From RBG-16-34-14 sp963727535 (GTDB taxonomy: Bacteria; Bacteroidota; Ignavibacteria; Ignavibacteriales; Ignavibacteriaceae), in contig CAVSGR010000006.1 in assembly GCA_963727535.1 (NCBI GenBank), positions 1,302,001 to 1,366,000 on the forward strand: a stretch of 64,000 nt of DNA, in the 5' to 3' direction. The notes beneath the pieces were generated by a model. It made no database searches. It was not told the origin of the DNA and worked only from the letters and a program-made list of their open reading frames with translations. The translations under genes and the position numbers were made by a program. The first letter of the stretch is position 1. Every line of letters starts with the position of its first letter. Positions 43,535 through 51,822 of this stretch are shown piece by piece.

Positions 43535-45558
43535 GTTTGTGGCAATGTAATTTTAAATTTTGTTGATTTACCCGGTTCACTAAAAATTTCTATTGTCCCT
43601 TTATGTTCGGAAATAATTTTCTGTGCAACACTCAACCCGATTCCGGTTCCCTCATTCTTTGTTGTGAAATAAAGGTCAAATATTTTCTTCTTTAATTCTT
43701 CCTTTATTCCCGGACCATTGTCAGTAATCTCAATAGTTAACTGATTATTATTAAGATTATAATCTAATTCTACTATGCCTTCTTTTTCTACAGCATCCAG
43801 GGCATTCTGAATAAGATTAATAAGTGATTGTCTTATCAGCTCAGGATCAAGTTTAATGGTAAAATCTTCTTCAGATAATTTATTGAATTTAATTGTCTTC
43901 ATTCTTGCCTGTTCAGCAAATAATCTGAAAAGATCATCGAAAAATTCTTTTGAATTTACCTTTTTTATTTGAAGAGCAAGAGGCTTGGCGTAGCCGAGAA
44001 ATTGTGTAATTATTTTATTAATTCTAATTACTTCATCTCTTAGCAACTTTGTAATGCTATGAAATTCTTCCGGGTCATTTTCAACTTTAAATTCCCTGTC
44101 CAATCTTTGCGCAATCATACCGATTGCATTAATCGGATTCCTGATTTCGTGTGCAACTCCCGAAGCAAGCTCACCCATTGCTGAAAGTTTTTCTTTCCTC
44201 TTTGCCTCTTCTTCCATCTTTTTAGCATCCGTAATATCTTTTATAACAATAGTATAACTATCTTTTTCTGGTTCAACAGTTTTATTTCTTGTGAAATTTA
44301 AAAGCAGGTATTTCCTTTCATCTTTTATATGGGTTTCAATCATAAAGTCTTCTAAAAATTCTTTTTTAGTATTAATGAACAAATCAAGATTTTTAGAAAT
44401 ATCTTGCGATAAATTATTGATTTCGATATTCAGAACTTTATCCATTTCTGTATTAAAAAGTTTTTCTGAAGATTTATTAAAAAGGGTAATTAATTTCTTT
44501 TCATCAACAACAATTACGGCGTCACCCATATTAGCCAGAACTACCGAGGTAAATGTTTTGAACTTTTTAAACTCATTAGAAACCGATTTTAAATTCTGAG
44601 TAGTAAAGATAACACTAAGAACAACTATGCCTATGGCAGCCAGAACAAGCGTGATTATGATTATTCTTCTTACCATTCTATCTTCTACAGCTTTAACATC
44701 ATCCAGTGACAAACCCAGTCTGAAAAGCCCGATAACCTCTCCATTATAAACGAGACGTTTTATGGTTTCAAAAACTTCCCCATTCTTATATGAATGGATT
44801 CTTGTGTAAATATTATCATAATCAAGAGCATTATATAAAAGACTATCCGATTCAATTGAGTTTAATGTATCAACGGCAGTTCCCGCAGCGAGTATTCCAA
44901 CAGTATCCTGAAGTGCTATATATTCAATACCATGATTATCTGATAAATCTCTTATTATTTTGCCCAAACCGATTCGTTTCCTGAATTCGAGAAATGATTT
45001 TGCATCAAGGTTAATTACGATTGCTCCTTTTTTACCCGCGCGGGCAATTGCTACAGCAAATCGCTGACCATCGGTGAATTCAGCATCTTTAATTCCGATT
45101 ACAAATTCACTTAAACCTTCTTTTAATATTGGTTCAAGTTCTTTTGCCCTGTTAATATTTTCTTCTCCGTGTAAATGACCCGGTTCGGGAATCCGGTTTG
45201 AGAGAATACGGTTTCCCGCCTTGTCGAAAATATTTATCCTGTAAAGAGAATTTTCTTTTCCTATTTGGATCAACTTTCCTTGTGTAAGGATATTTAGGCT
45301 ATCCAATTCCCTGATAAGCCTTGCATTGTTAAATAATCTTTCTGCAATTAGGTATTCAATTTCCTGGCTGGAATTGAGTGCGTTGACGCTGCTTTGTGTT
45401 ACGGTTTCTATTAAAGAAGTGGATTGTTCTTTTAATAAATGGAATATTTCTTCTTTACTTTGCTTCAGTTCGATGAAAGCCGAAACAACCATTAATGTGC
45501 CGACTATTAATGCAATTGTTATTATAATCTTAGGCTGCAGTTTGTTTAAAAAATTCAT
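43531..45558 (-). CDS. Sensor histidine kinase with periplasmic domain and PAS
   Basis: 675 residues. TM1 (about 10-28), a long periplasmic region that reads like a double Cache-type sensor, TM2 (about 295-315), a PAS domain (VLANMGDAVIVVDEKKLITL), HisKA with ASGVAHEIRNPINAIGMIAQ (His near 477), and HATPase_c with NLIQNALDAVEKEG and EITDNGPGIKEEL, TTKNEGTGIGLSVAQKII. It is paired with the NtrC-type regulator immediately downstream (4-base ATGA overlap). Its ligand is unknown; ZraS-like kinases of this type usually respond to envelope or metal conditions. Confidence 0.93.
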   Translation of the reverse strand: MNFLNKLQPKIIITIALIVGTLMVVSAFIELKQSKEEIFHLLKEQSTSLIETVTQSSVNALNSSQEIEYLIAERLFNNARLIRELDSLNILTQGKLIQIGKENSLYRINIFDKAGNRILSNRIPEPGHLHGEENINRAKELEPILKEGLSEFVIGIKDAEFTDGQRFAVAIARAGKKGAIVINLDAKSFLEFRKRIGLGKIIRDLSDNHGIEYIALQDTVGILAAGTAVDTLNSIESDSLLYNALDYDNIYTRIHSYKNGEVFETIKRLVYNGEVIGLFRLGLSLDDVKAVEDRMVRRIIIITLVLAAIGIVVLSVIFTTQNLKSVSNEFKKFKTFTSVVLANMGDAVIVVDEKKLITLFNKSSEKLFNTEMDKVLNIEINNLSQDISKNLDLFINTKKEFLEDFMIETHIKDERKYLLLNFTRNKTVEPEKDSYTIVIKDITDAKKMEEEAKRKEKLSAMGELASGVAHEIRNPINAIGMIAQRLDREFKVENDPEEFHSITKLLRDEVIRINKIITQFLGYAKPLALQIKKVNSKEFFDDLFRLFAEQARMKTIKFNKLSEEDFTIKLDPELIRQSLINLIQNALDAVEKEGIVELDYNLNNNQLTIEITDNGPGIKEELKKKIFDLYFTTKNEGTGIGLSVAQKIISEHKGTIEIFSEPGKSTKFKITLPQT

Positions 45559-45746
45559 ATCAAAAAATAATCACAATTCAAGCCAATCAGAACTAATTTT
45601 CTTAAGATATGATTCAGTTTATTTGATAATGATTCATTATTGATTTCGCCCACGCGGTCGCATCACTTCGTCCTTAATGTCGAATAATCGATATGCACTT
45701 TGAAAAAAGATACGTTTATAAAAAGAATTGTATATAAAATTGTATT

Positions 45747-45760
45747 GGCACAACCATTGA
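45747..45760 (+). promoter_or_regulatory. Possible sigma-54 promoter, weaker match
   Basis: TTGGCACAACCATTGA gives GG, ten bases, then GA instead of GC. The -24 box (TTGGCAC) is ideal but the -12 box deviates. It lies 53 bases before the secreted Asp-rich protein gene at 45813. Confidence 0.4.
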
Positions 45761-45812
45761 CTAAACACAACCAGAGATAATAAATAATCATCAAAAAAAT
45801 AGGAGTGATAAA

Positions 45813-46412
45813 ATGAAATCGTTAAAAAAAATCTCGCTTACAGTAACATTGGTTACTGCACTGTTGTTTAATTTCACCTTTGCACAGGATGATGCCGTAA
45901 AGAACCAGGAGAAAAACCAAATTAAAACTAAGGTTCAGGATCAAGTGCAGAACAAGGTTAAGGTTCAGCTAAATGAACAGAACCAGGTTCATGGAAAACG
46001 TTTCGTTGACGCCAATAATGATGGATACAACGATATTGCGCCTGATGCTGATGGAGACGGAATACCAAATGGAAAAGATGAAGATTATTCCGGTTCTAAA
46101 AACAGGAAAGGTAACAGCGGTCATGGATTCGTTGATATGGATGGTGACGGAATTAATGACAATGCCATTGATTCAGACGGCGATGGAATTCCGAATGGAC
46201 AGGATGCCGATTATGTAAGAACGCAGGATGGAACCGGACAACAGAATAGAAAAGGAAATATGAAAAAGAATAATGGAAAGATGTGGGGACCAAATGATGG
46301 AACCGGAAATGACGGTATAGGACCAAAAAATGGAACAGGTTATGGAAGTGGAAACGGTTCAGGTGATTGTGATGGAACCGGACCAAAAGGAAGCAAAAGA
46401 GGTAGAAAATAA
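45813..46412 (+). CDS. Secreted protein with Asp-rich thrombospondin-3-like repeats
   Basis: 199 residues. Signal peptide MKSLKKISLTVTLVTALLF ending TFAQD; then a charged Lys/Gln-rich region, and repeats NNDGYNDIAPDADGDGIPNG and DMDGDGINDNAIDSDGDGIP with Ca-binding-type Asp spacing. The tail is Asn/Gly-rich (NGTGYGSGNGSGDCDGTGP) and ends basic. It is a paralogue of the protein at 40666-41041, with which it flanks the two-component system. Extracellular or periplasmic; function unknown. Confidence 0.75.
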   Translation: MKSLKKISLTVTLVTALLFNFTFAQDDAVKNQEKNQIKTKVQDQVQNKVKVQLNEQNQVHGKRFVDANNDGYNDIAPDADGDGIPNGKDEDYSGSKNRKGNSGHGFVDMDGDGINDNAIDSDGDGIPNGQDADYVRTQDGTGQQNRKGNMKKNNGKMWGPNDGTGNDGIGPKNGTGYGSGNGSGDCDGTGPKGSKRGRK

Positions 46413-46426
46413 TTAATAGCTTCGGT

Positions 46427-46460
46427 AAGAGAACGGTCTTAACAGATCGTTCTCTTTTTT
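46427..46460 (+). terminator. Rho-independent terminator
   Basis: AGAGAACGGTC and GATCGTTCTCT form an 11-bp stem with one G-T pair and a short loop, followed by TTTTTT. It follows the secreted protein gene by 15 bases. Confidence 0.85.
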
Positions 46461-46655
46461 ATATAAAGTTTTTCATGTGTGTTTTACATGGAATTTTTTT
46501 AGTTTTGGAGAGAAGGGGAGACGAATGTGTCGTAGTTTTATAAAATTCGTTTTAGAACGCACTTCTTGCAAAAGGAATTTTGCATTTTCCCACTTGTTAG
46601 ATCATGTCTATAGAATTTCTCTTAATTACTTTTATAAATCTCAGGAGGTAATGAT

Positions 46656-48011
46656 ATGTATAGAAAATATTACTTACTAATTGTTTTATTCTTATTAGTT
46701 ATTCCCGCTGCACTTTTAGCGCAGGTGAAAGCCGGAGGTGAAGCATTGGGAACTCAAACGTATGATAAATACGACAAACCAGAATTCTGTGGAACTTCTT
46801 GTCACACTGATTTTTACCAGCAATGGAAACAAGCAATGATGTCGCAGGCATATACACATCATTGGGATGAAATTGAATATTTCAAACTTGCAGTTCCGCA
46901 TGCCGAAAAAGATGAAAAAGTTGCGGAAGTAAAAGCCGGCTGCAACGGATGTCATACACCGATAGCTTTTCTTGCAGGAGATGTTCCTCCTCCAAAACCG
47001 GAATTAAACTCGCGCGCAAATGAATCAGTCTCTTGCGATGTTTGTCATACCATAACTGGTTTTGTTGGTGATACTCCTCATAACTTCAATTGGATTTCTT
47101 CACCGGGTAATATAAAATATGGTCCAAGAGCTACAGGAAATTCCCCTGAACATCAGATCCAAAAATCTGAATTTATCCAGACAGCAGAATTTTGCGGTAC
47201 ATGCCATAATGAAAAAAGTCCTTACGGTGTTTGGGTTAAATCAACTCATCTTGAGTGGAAAGAAGGTCCTTATTCAAAGGAAGGGGTACCATGCCAGAAA
47301 TGCCACATGACGCAGGCAGAAAGTGTGTCAGCAGATGTTGGTAATAAATATCCTGATGTCTGGCAGCATTTGTTTCATGGTGCGCACGATCCCGGCAAAA
47401 TCAGGGGAACTATTGAATTAAGAATTCATCCTGATATTAGGGAAGCAGAACCGTTGGACATAATAAGATTTACTGTGGCTTTGTTCAATCAAAAAACGGG
47501 ACACAAATTTCCAACTGGTTCGGTTGAGGATAGAATTGTATGGATGCATGTAGAAGCTGTTGATGCAGAAGGAAAAGTCTTTCATTTGCCGGTTGATAAG
47601 AAAGGTTTTGAAGGTGAAGAATATACAATAGGTGCTGATGTACTTGCTTACCAGGATATGGGTATAGCGCTTGGTGACCCGAACTTTAAAGGTGTTCAAA
47701 GAGATGGAATTCCATTAGGAGATAGAATTTTTAGGAAGCCGTATTTTGATCCTCAGGGAAGAATGACAATCCAGCAATGGAACACAGCTTCTCAGGGAGT
47801 TGACTACAGGATTGGACCGAGAGAAACAAAACTTGAAACATGCACATTTACAATTCCCGAAAATGCTGCACCCGGGACAATGAAAGTAACAGCTGTACTT
47901 AATTATCAGAAGCTTATAAAACCAGTTGCCGATTTTCTTGAAGTTCCTGATGATGAAGCAGAAATAATTCAGGTTAATCAACATTCAACTTATGTAACAG
48001 TGCTTCCATAG
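46656..48011 (+). CDS. Periplasmic multiheme c-type cytochrome (c554-like)
   Basis: 451 residues with signal peptide (to LLAQV). Heme motifs: CGTSCH near 45 (a CX3CH form), CNGCH near 94, CDVCH near 126, CGTCH near 178 and CQKCH near 212, in the spacing seen in cytochrome c554/c-prime-type proteins (FYQQWKQAMMSQAYTHHWDE). The C-terminal half is beta-rich with FNQKTGHKFPTGSVEDRIVW. It probably carries or delivers electrons in the periplasm. The next gene codes for a Cyc2-like porin cytochrome on the same strand. Confidence 0.87.
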   Translation: MYRKYYLLIVLFLLVIPAALLAQVKAGGEALGTQTYDKYDKPEFCGTSCHTDFYQQWKQAMMSQAYTHHWDEIEYFKLAVPHAEKDEKVAEVKAGCNGCHTPIAFLAGDVPPPKPELNSRANESVSCDVCHTITGFVGDTPHNFNWISSPGNIKYGPRATGNSPEHQIQKSEFIQTAEFCGTCHNEKSPYGVWVKSTHLEWKEGPYSKEGVPCQKCHMTQAESVSADVGNKYPDVWQHLFHGAHDPGKIRGTIELRIHPDIREAEPLDIIRFTVALFNQKTGHKFPTGSVEDRIVWMHVEAVDAEGKVFHLPVDKKGFEGEEYTIGADVLAYQDMGIALGDPNFKGVQRDGIPLGDRIFRKPYFDPQGRMTIQQWNTASQGVDYRIGPRETKLETCTFTIPENAAPGTMKVTAVLNYQKLIKPVADFLEVPDDEAEIIQVNQHSTYVTVLP

Positions 48012-48048
48012 AAACTGGTTATTATTTATTTAAAATAAGAGGATTAAA

Positions 48049-49248
48049 ATGAAAAAAATATTCCTGACAACAGTTTTAACTTTTATTATCATAATAATTA
48101 TTACAGGAGATATCTTAGCAATTCCCGCATTTGCAAGAAAATATAATACAACGTGCAAAACCTGTCATACACCTTTTCCATATTTGAAAGATTACGGAAA
48201 TGAATTTGCAGGTAATGGGTTTCAACTTAAAGATAAAGACTCTCCCAGGTATTATGTAAATACTGGTGACGATGAACTTTCATTATTGAGAGATTTTCCT
48301 ATCGCTGTAAGGCTGGAAGGATATGTTACTTACAACCAGGGAAATACTGAACAATCCGACTTTACAACTCCACTTGCTTTCAAACTTTTAACTGGAGGGA
48401 CAATTACCAGAGATGTAGCCTATTATGTTTACTATATTCTGGAAAATGGTGAAGCAGGAAAGATTGAAGACGCATGGCTGATGTTTAATAATCTTTTCGG
48501 AAGCGAACTTGATATTACTGTAGGACAGTTTCAGGTTTCAGATCCGGTATTTAAAAGAGAATTAAGATTAACACGTGATGATTACTATATATATAAAGTA
48601 AAGCCAGGGCAATCCAACGTTGACTTAACTTATGATCGAGGCTTAATATTAGCATATGGATTTGAAAGCGGAACTGAGGTTGTAGTTGAAGTTCTCAATG
48701 GCAGCGGGATAGGTGAAGGTTTTGCATCCGGTAATTTTGATAATGATAAGTACAAAAATCTTTTTGGCAGAATATCGCAGGATGCTGGTGAACATCTTAG
48801 AATAGGTGCAATGGGATATTGGGGGAAAGAGAAACAAAAAAGCCCCGAAGGAGAATTTGATGAAACTAATGAATTATGGATGGTAGGAGGTGATGCAACA
48901 ATAGCTTTTGATCCGTTGCAATTGAATCTTCAATATGTTGAAAGAAAAGATGGTAATCCTTTTTTCTATAGAAATGGAGGAGCTTTTTACATTAATCCCC
49001 CTAAAGACATAAAAACCCGGGGCGCATTTTCAGAACTTATTTTCAGACCTAATGGAGATGAAAGTAATTGGTATGGCGTAGCTTTATTTAACTGGATTGA
49101 ATCAGACCAATCTGATCTGAATTTAAAACAGCTGGGAATTCATTTTGGATATTTGTTAAGAAGAAATATCAGGTTAGTTGCTGAATATTCGCAGAATTTT
49201 ACGGCTGAGTATGGAAAATTCGGAGTAGGTTTTGTAACAGCATTCTAA
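48049..49248 (+). CDS. Cyc2-like fused monoheme cytochrome-porin
   Basis: 399 residues. After a signal peptide the mature N-terminus reads IPAFARKYNTTCKTCHTPFP (heme motif CKTCH, about residues 36-40) and YLKDYGNEFAGNGFQLKDK, a short cytochrome domain. The rest (about 90-399) is a set of amphipathic strands (SELDITVGQFQVSDPVFKRE, RIGAMGYWGKEKQKSPEGEF) ending FGVGFVTAF, an outer-membrane barrel. This architecture matches Cyc2-type proteins, where the heme at the barrel mouth accepts electrons, classically from Fe(II). Function here is inferred. It lies 37 bases after a pentaheme-type cytochrome. Confidence 0.75.
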   Translation: MKKIFLTTVLTFIIIIIITGDILAIPAFARKYNTTCKTCHTPFPYLKDYGNEFAGNGFQLKDKDSPRYYVNTGDDELSLLRDFPIAVRLEGYVTYNQGNTEQSDFTTPLAFKLLTGGTITRDVAYYVYYILENGEAGKIEDAWLMFNNLFGSELDITVGQFQVSDPVFKRELRLTRDDYYIYKVKPGQSNVDLTYDRGLILAYGFESGTEVVVEVLNGSGIGEGFASGNFDNDKYKNLFGRISQDAGEHLRIGAMGYWGKEKQKSPEGEFDETNELWMVGGDATIAFDPLQLNLQYVERKDGNPFFYRNGGAFYINPPKDIKTRGAFSELIFRPNGDESNWYGVALFNWIESDQSDLNLKQLGIHFGYLLRRNIRLVAEYSQNFTAEYGKFGVGFVTAF

Positions 49249-49294
49249 TTTTTTATTCAGATAACACTCTGAATTTTTGTTGTAATTTTTAAAG

Positions 49295-49340
49295 CAGAAC
49301 TCCAGGCATAGTTGAAGATAACCCGGAGTTCTGTTTTTTT
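49295..49340 (+). terminator. Rho-independent terminator
   Basis: The arms CAGAACTCC (49295-49303) and GGAGTTCTG (49325-49333) are followed by TTTTTTT. Located 47 bases beyond the Cyc2-like gene, it ends that operon. Confidence 0.85.
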
Positions 49341-49390
49341 ATTAATAGTATTTCTTTTGGGTTTGTAAAAGAAAACTATTTAATGTATTT

Positions 49391-49404
49391 TGAGCATATG
49401 CTCA
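49391..49404 (+). promoter_or_regulatory. Perfect 14-bp palindrome before the ferritin-like operon
   Basis: TGAGCATATGCTCA lies 30 bases upstream of the ferritin-like gene ATG (49434). It is a probable operator. The operon encodes DUF134, a helix-turn-helix protein, which is the obvious candidate to bind it. Confidence 0.6.
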
Positions 49405-49433
49405 TAATAAATAAACAAGGGAGATAAAAAATC

Positions 49434-49853
49434 ATGTCTAAAGAAAATTTAATTAATGGCTTAAACGAAGATTTGGCAGCAGAATTAGGAACTGTAATTC
49501 GTTATAATTACCAGGCGGGTAAATCTTTTGGACTAGTTGGAACAGAACTAAGAGAAATGCTTGAAGATGAAATAAAAGACGAACTTGGTCATGCAAGATT
49601 TCTTACTGACGTAATTACTGACTTGGGAGGTGAACCTGTTACTGTTCCTAAAATTTTTGATAAGCCCGACAATCTCAAGGGTATGCTCGAACTCGATCTT
49701 AAAATGGAAGAAGATGATGTTAAAAATTATCTGAAACATTCTAAAGAAGCCGATGATTTAGGGTTTATCGAATTAAAGATGAAGCTGGAAGAAATGGCTG
49801 CCGATGAAGCAGGACATGCAAGAGAACTACGCCGCTTAATCAAAGGCTTATAA
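49434..49853 (+). CDS. Ferritin-like diiron protein (bacterioferritin type)
   Basis: 139 residues, a four-helix bundle with two ExxH-type iron motifs: MLEDEIKDELGHARFLTDVI and EEMAADEAGHARELRRLIKG, plus Glu in LNEDLAAELGTVIRYNYQ. It probably binds a di-iron centre in the cytoplasm. Size and ending suggest a compact bacterioferritin-like or rubrerythrin-like domain without a rubredoxin tail. GGGAG precedes the ATG. It leads the operon ferritin-DUF134-NifX, so it is likely iron- or metal-regulated. Confidence 0.85.
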   Translation: MSKENLINGLNEDLAAELGTVIRYNYQAGKSFGLVGTELREMLEDEIKDELGHARFLTDVITDLGGEPVTVPKIFDKPDNLKGMLELDLKMEEDDVKNYLKHSKEADDLGFIELKMKLEEMAADEAGHARELRRLIKGL

Positions 49854-49858
49854 TAAAC

Positions 49859-50173
49859 ATGCCAAGACCGAGAAAGCACAGAAGAGTTTGCTGTAATCCT
49901 TCTGCTTATTATTTCAAGCCGAGAGGAATTCCTGTTTATGAATTGGAAGAAATAATTCTTGAGCATGATGAACTGGAATCTCTCAGGCTTGCCGATTTAC
50001 TTGCTTATTCTCATGAAGAAGCAGCAAAAGAAATGAAAATATCGAGAGCTACTTTCGGAAGAATTGTAGAAAGTGCGCGCAAGAAAGTTATTGATGGAAT
50101 TCTAAATGGAAAAGCCATCAGAATTAATGAAATAGAATTAAAAAATGTTAAAGGAGAAAAGAGAACCAAATGA
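49859..50173 (+). CDS. DUF134 family HTH protein
   Basis: 104 residues. PRPRKHRRVCCNPSAYYFKP is the conserved start of DUF134 (metal-binding Cys pair), followed by ELEEIILEHDELESLRLAD and the sigma-like HTH HEEAAKEMKISRATFGRIVE. Proteins of this family commonly stand beside NifX-like proteins, as here. Their DNA targets are unknown; the palindrome at 49391 is a candidate. The gene overlaps the next one by four bases (ATGA) and follows the ferritin-like gene by five. Confidence 0.92.
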   Translation: MPRPRKHRRVCCNPSAYYFKPRGIPVYELEEIILEHDELESLRLADLLAYSHEEAAKEMKISRATFGRIVESARKKVIDGILNGKAIRINEIELKNVKGEKRTK

Positions 50174-50559
50174 AAATTGCAATTGCAACAAATAACCAGA
50201 AAACCGTAACAGGACACATAGGAAAGTGTAAAGCTTTTATGGTTTATGAAATTGAAGGGGAGAGAATTTTAAACAAAGAGTTTCGGGAAAATCTTTTTAC
50301 GAATCATAGAATGTCAAACCATAATCATCAAAATCATTCTGAAGGTGGCGGACATAGCCACGCCCATCTGATTGATGGCTTGAAAGATTGTAGTTGCCTG
50401 ATTTCTAAAGGCGGGGGATGGAGAGTTGTTGAAGATTTAAAGCAGCATAACATAATGACTCTTTTTACAGATGTCGAACTAATTGAAGATGCTGTGAATA
50501 AGTTCATTAAAGGTGAATTGAAAAATGAAACTGAGCTGGTTTGCGATCATAAAGAATAA
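50170..50559 (+). CDS. NifX/NifB-type dinitrogenase-cofactor-binding-like protein with His-rich insert
   Basis: 129 residues. MKIAIATNNQKTVTGHIGKC, FMVYEIEGERILNKEFRE and LKDCSCLISKGGGWRVVEDL define the NifX/NifB-type fold that binds FeMo-cofactor-like metal clusters. No nitrogenase genes are near, so a general metal or cluster role is more likely. A His-rich loop (NHRMSNHNHQNHSEGGGHSH) sits in the middle and could bind divalent metal. The operon with the ferritin-like gene and DUF134 supports a metal-handling role. Confidence 0.87.
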   Translation: MKIAIATNNQKTVTGHIGKCKAFMVYEIEGERILNKEFRENLFTNHRMSNHNHQNHSEGGGHSHAHLIDGLKDCSCLISKGGGWRVVEDLKQHNIMTLFTDVELIEDAVNKFIKGELKNETELVCDHKE

Positions 50560-50695
50560 AAGAAATAATCATGAAACCGCAAACTATCTTGAGTGATAAA
50601 ATATTTGATTTGCAGGAAGAAAGATTTCATCGGAATTAATTTTTGGGAGGTACCAAAACTTGTAATAACAAATTCACTAATACAGGAGAGTTAAA

Positions 50696-51739
50696 ATGAA
50701 AAATAATTTTTTTTTAATATTGGTGTGTGTTATTAGTGTCCTTTCTGTTACTACTTTGTTCTCACAGGAATGTATTTTTAAATCAAGTCTTCATTATACT
50801 GCTGAAGGAATGGCTTACTGGTATGATAAATCCCAGGGCGGACTTGAAACTATAACAGGAGTTTCATATAACGATCTTGGCTGTAAAAATTGCCATATAT
50901 CAAACTGCGATGTGTGTCATAAAACTGTGATGGACGGGAAACTTGTTTATTCAAATGAACCTGCTGTGAATCAGGATATGTGCCTGAAGTGCCATGCTCG
51001 AGAAGCTTCTATTATGAAAATTAATGAGAAAGCTAACACGCCCGACGTTCACATTGCTGCAGGAATGAAGTGTATGGATTGTCATACAACAAGCGAGATG
51101 CACGGTGATGGAGTTAAATACTCATCGATGAAACAGCCAGGAGCGATGGATGTAAATTGCGAACAATGCCATGAAAATATTGCTAAAACAACTTCTCATA
51201 CAATTCACGGAAATAAGGTTGATTGTAAATCCTGCCATGTTCAGCAAGTTGTAAGCTGTACAAACTGTCACTTCGAAACGATGGTAAAAGAAGGAAAGAG
51301 AGTTGCAATTCCTGTTTCCGGCTGGGAATTTCTTATGAATTATAATGGTAAAGTAACTGCTGCAAATATGCAAACATTTGTTGTCCCCGGAAGTAAAACA
51401 TTTATGATCTTTGCGCCGCAATACAGTCACTCGGTCTCGAAAGAGGGAAAGAAATGCGAAGATTGTCACTCAAACTCCAATGTTGAAAAAATTGGTAAGG
51501 GAAACATCAACCTTACCTGGATCGAAAACGATAAGGTAGAACAAGTAAAAGGGGTTATTCCCGTTGTTGAAGGTGTTCAATACAATTCCGTTTATCAGGA
51601 TTTTAAAGATGGAAAATGGACCCCGATTGTAAATCCGCAGAATCCAAAAGTTCAGTATGTTAATTTTGGAACTCCATTGACTAAAGAACAGCTAAAGAAA
51701 CTTTTAACTCCTCAGAAAACTAAAAGTAAAAATGAATGA
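50696..51739 (+). CDS. Octaheme c-type cytochrome, periplasmic
   Basis: 347 residues, signal peptide ending LFSQE. Eight CxxCH motifs: CKNCH and CDVCH in tandem near 66-74, CLKCH, CMDCH, CEQCH, CKSCH and CTNCH close together in the centre, and CEDCH near 258. It resembles cytochrome c3-like or NapC/NrfH-partner type multihemes, without an assigned substrate. The C-terminus has no membrane segment and is not heme-rich. It may pass electrons to or from the Cyc2-like porin system upstream. The ferritin operon separates the two. Confidence 0.88.
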   Translation: MKNNFFLILVCVISVLSVTTLFSQECIFKSSLHYTAEGMAYWYDKSQGGLETITGVSYNDLGCKNCHISNCDVCHKTVMDGKLVYSNEPAVNQDMCLKCHAREASIMKINEKANTPDVHIAAGMKCMDCHTTSEMHGDGVKYSSMKQPGAMDVNCEQCHENIAKTTSHTIHGNKVDCKSCHVQQVVSCTNCHFETMVKEGKRVAIPVSGWEFLMNYNGKVTAANMQTFVVPGSKTFMIFAPQYSHSVSKEGKKCEDCHSNSNVEKIGKGNINLTWIENDKVEQVKGVIPVVEGVQYNSVYQDFKDGKWTPIVNPQNPKVQYVNFGTPLTKEQLKKLLTPQKTKSKNE

Positions 51740-51754
51740 GTAAAAAATAAAAAA

Positions 51755-51795
51755 GGTAATGTCTCAACTGTAAATGTAACAGATGGGACATTACC
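51755..51795 (+). terminator. Stem-loop between the octaheme gene and the decarboxylase gene
   Basis: GGTAATGTCTCA (51755-51766) pairs with TGGGACATTACC (51784-51795), 11 of 12 bases, with a 17-base loop. No T-run follows. It may be a terminator or a 5' leader structure for the gene at 51823. Confidence 0.55.
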
Positions 51796-51822
51796 AAAAT
51801 TATTAGATGAACAGGAGAAAGA

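Noticed and set aside
50170..50559. Evidence for nitrogen fixation
   Set aside because: NifX-like proteins occur widely without nitrogenase, and no nif structural gene is present.
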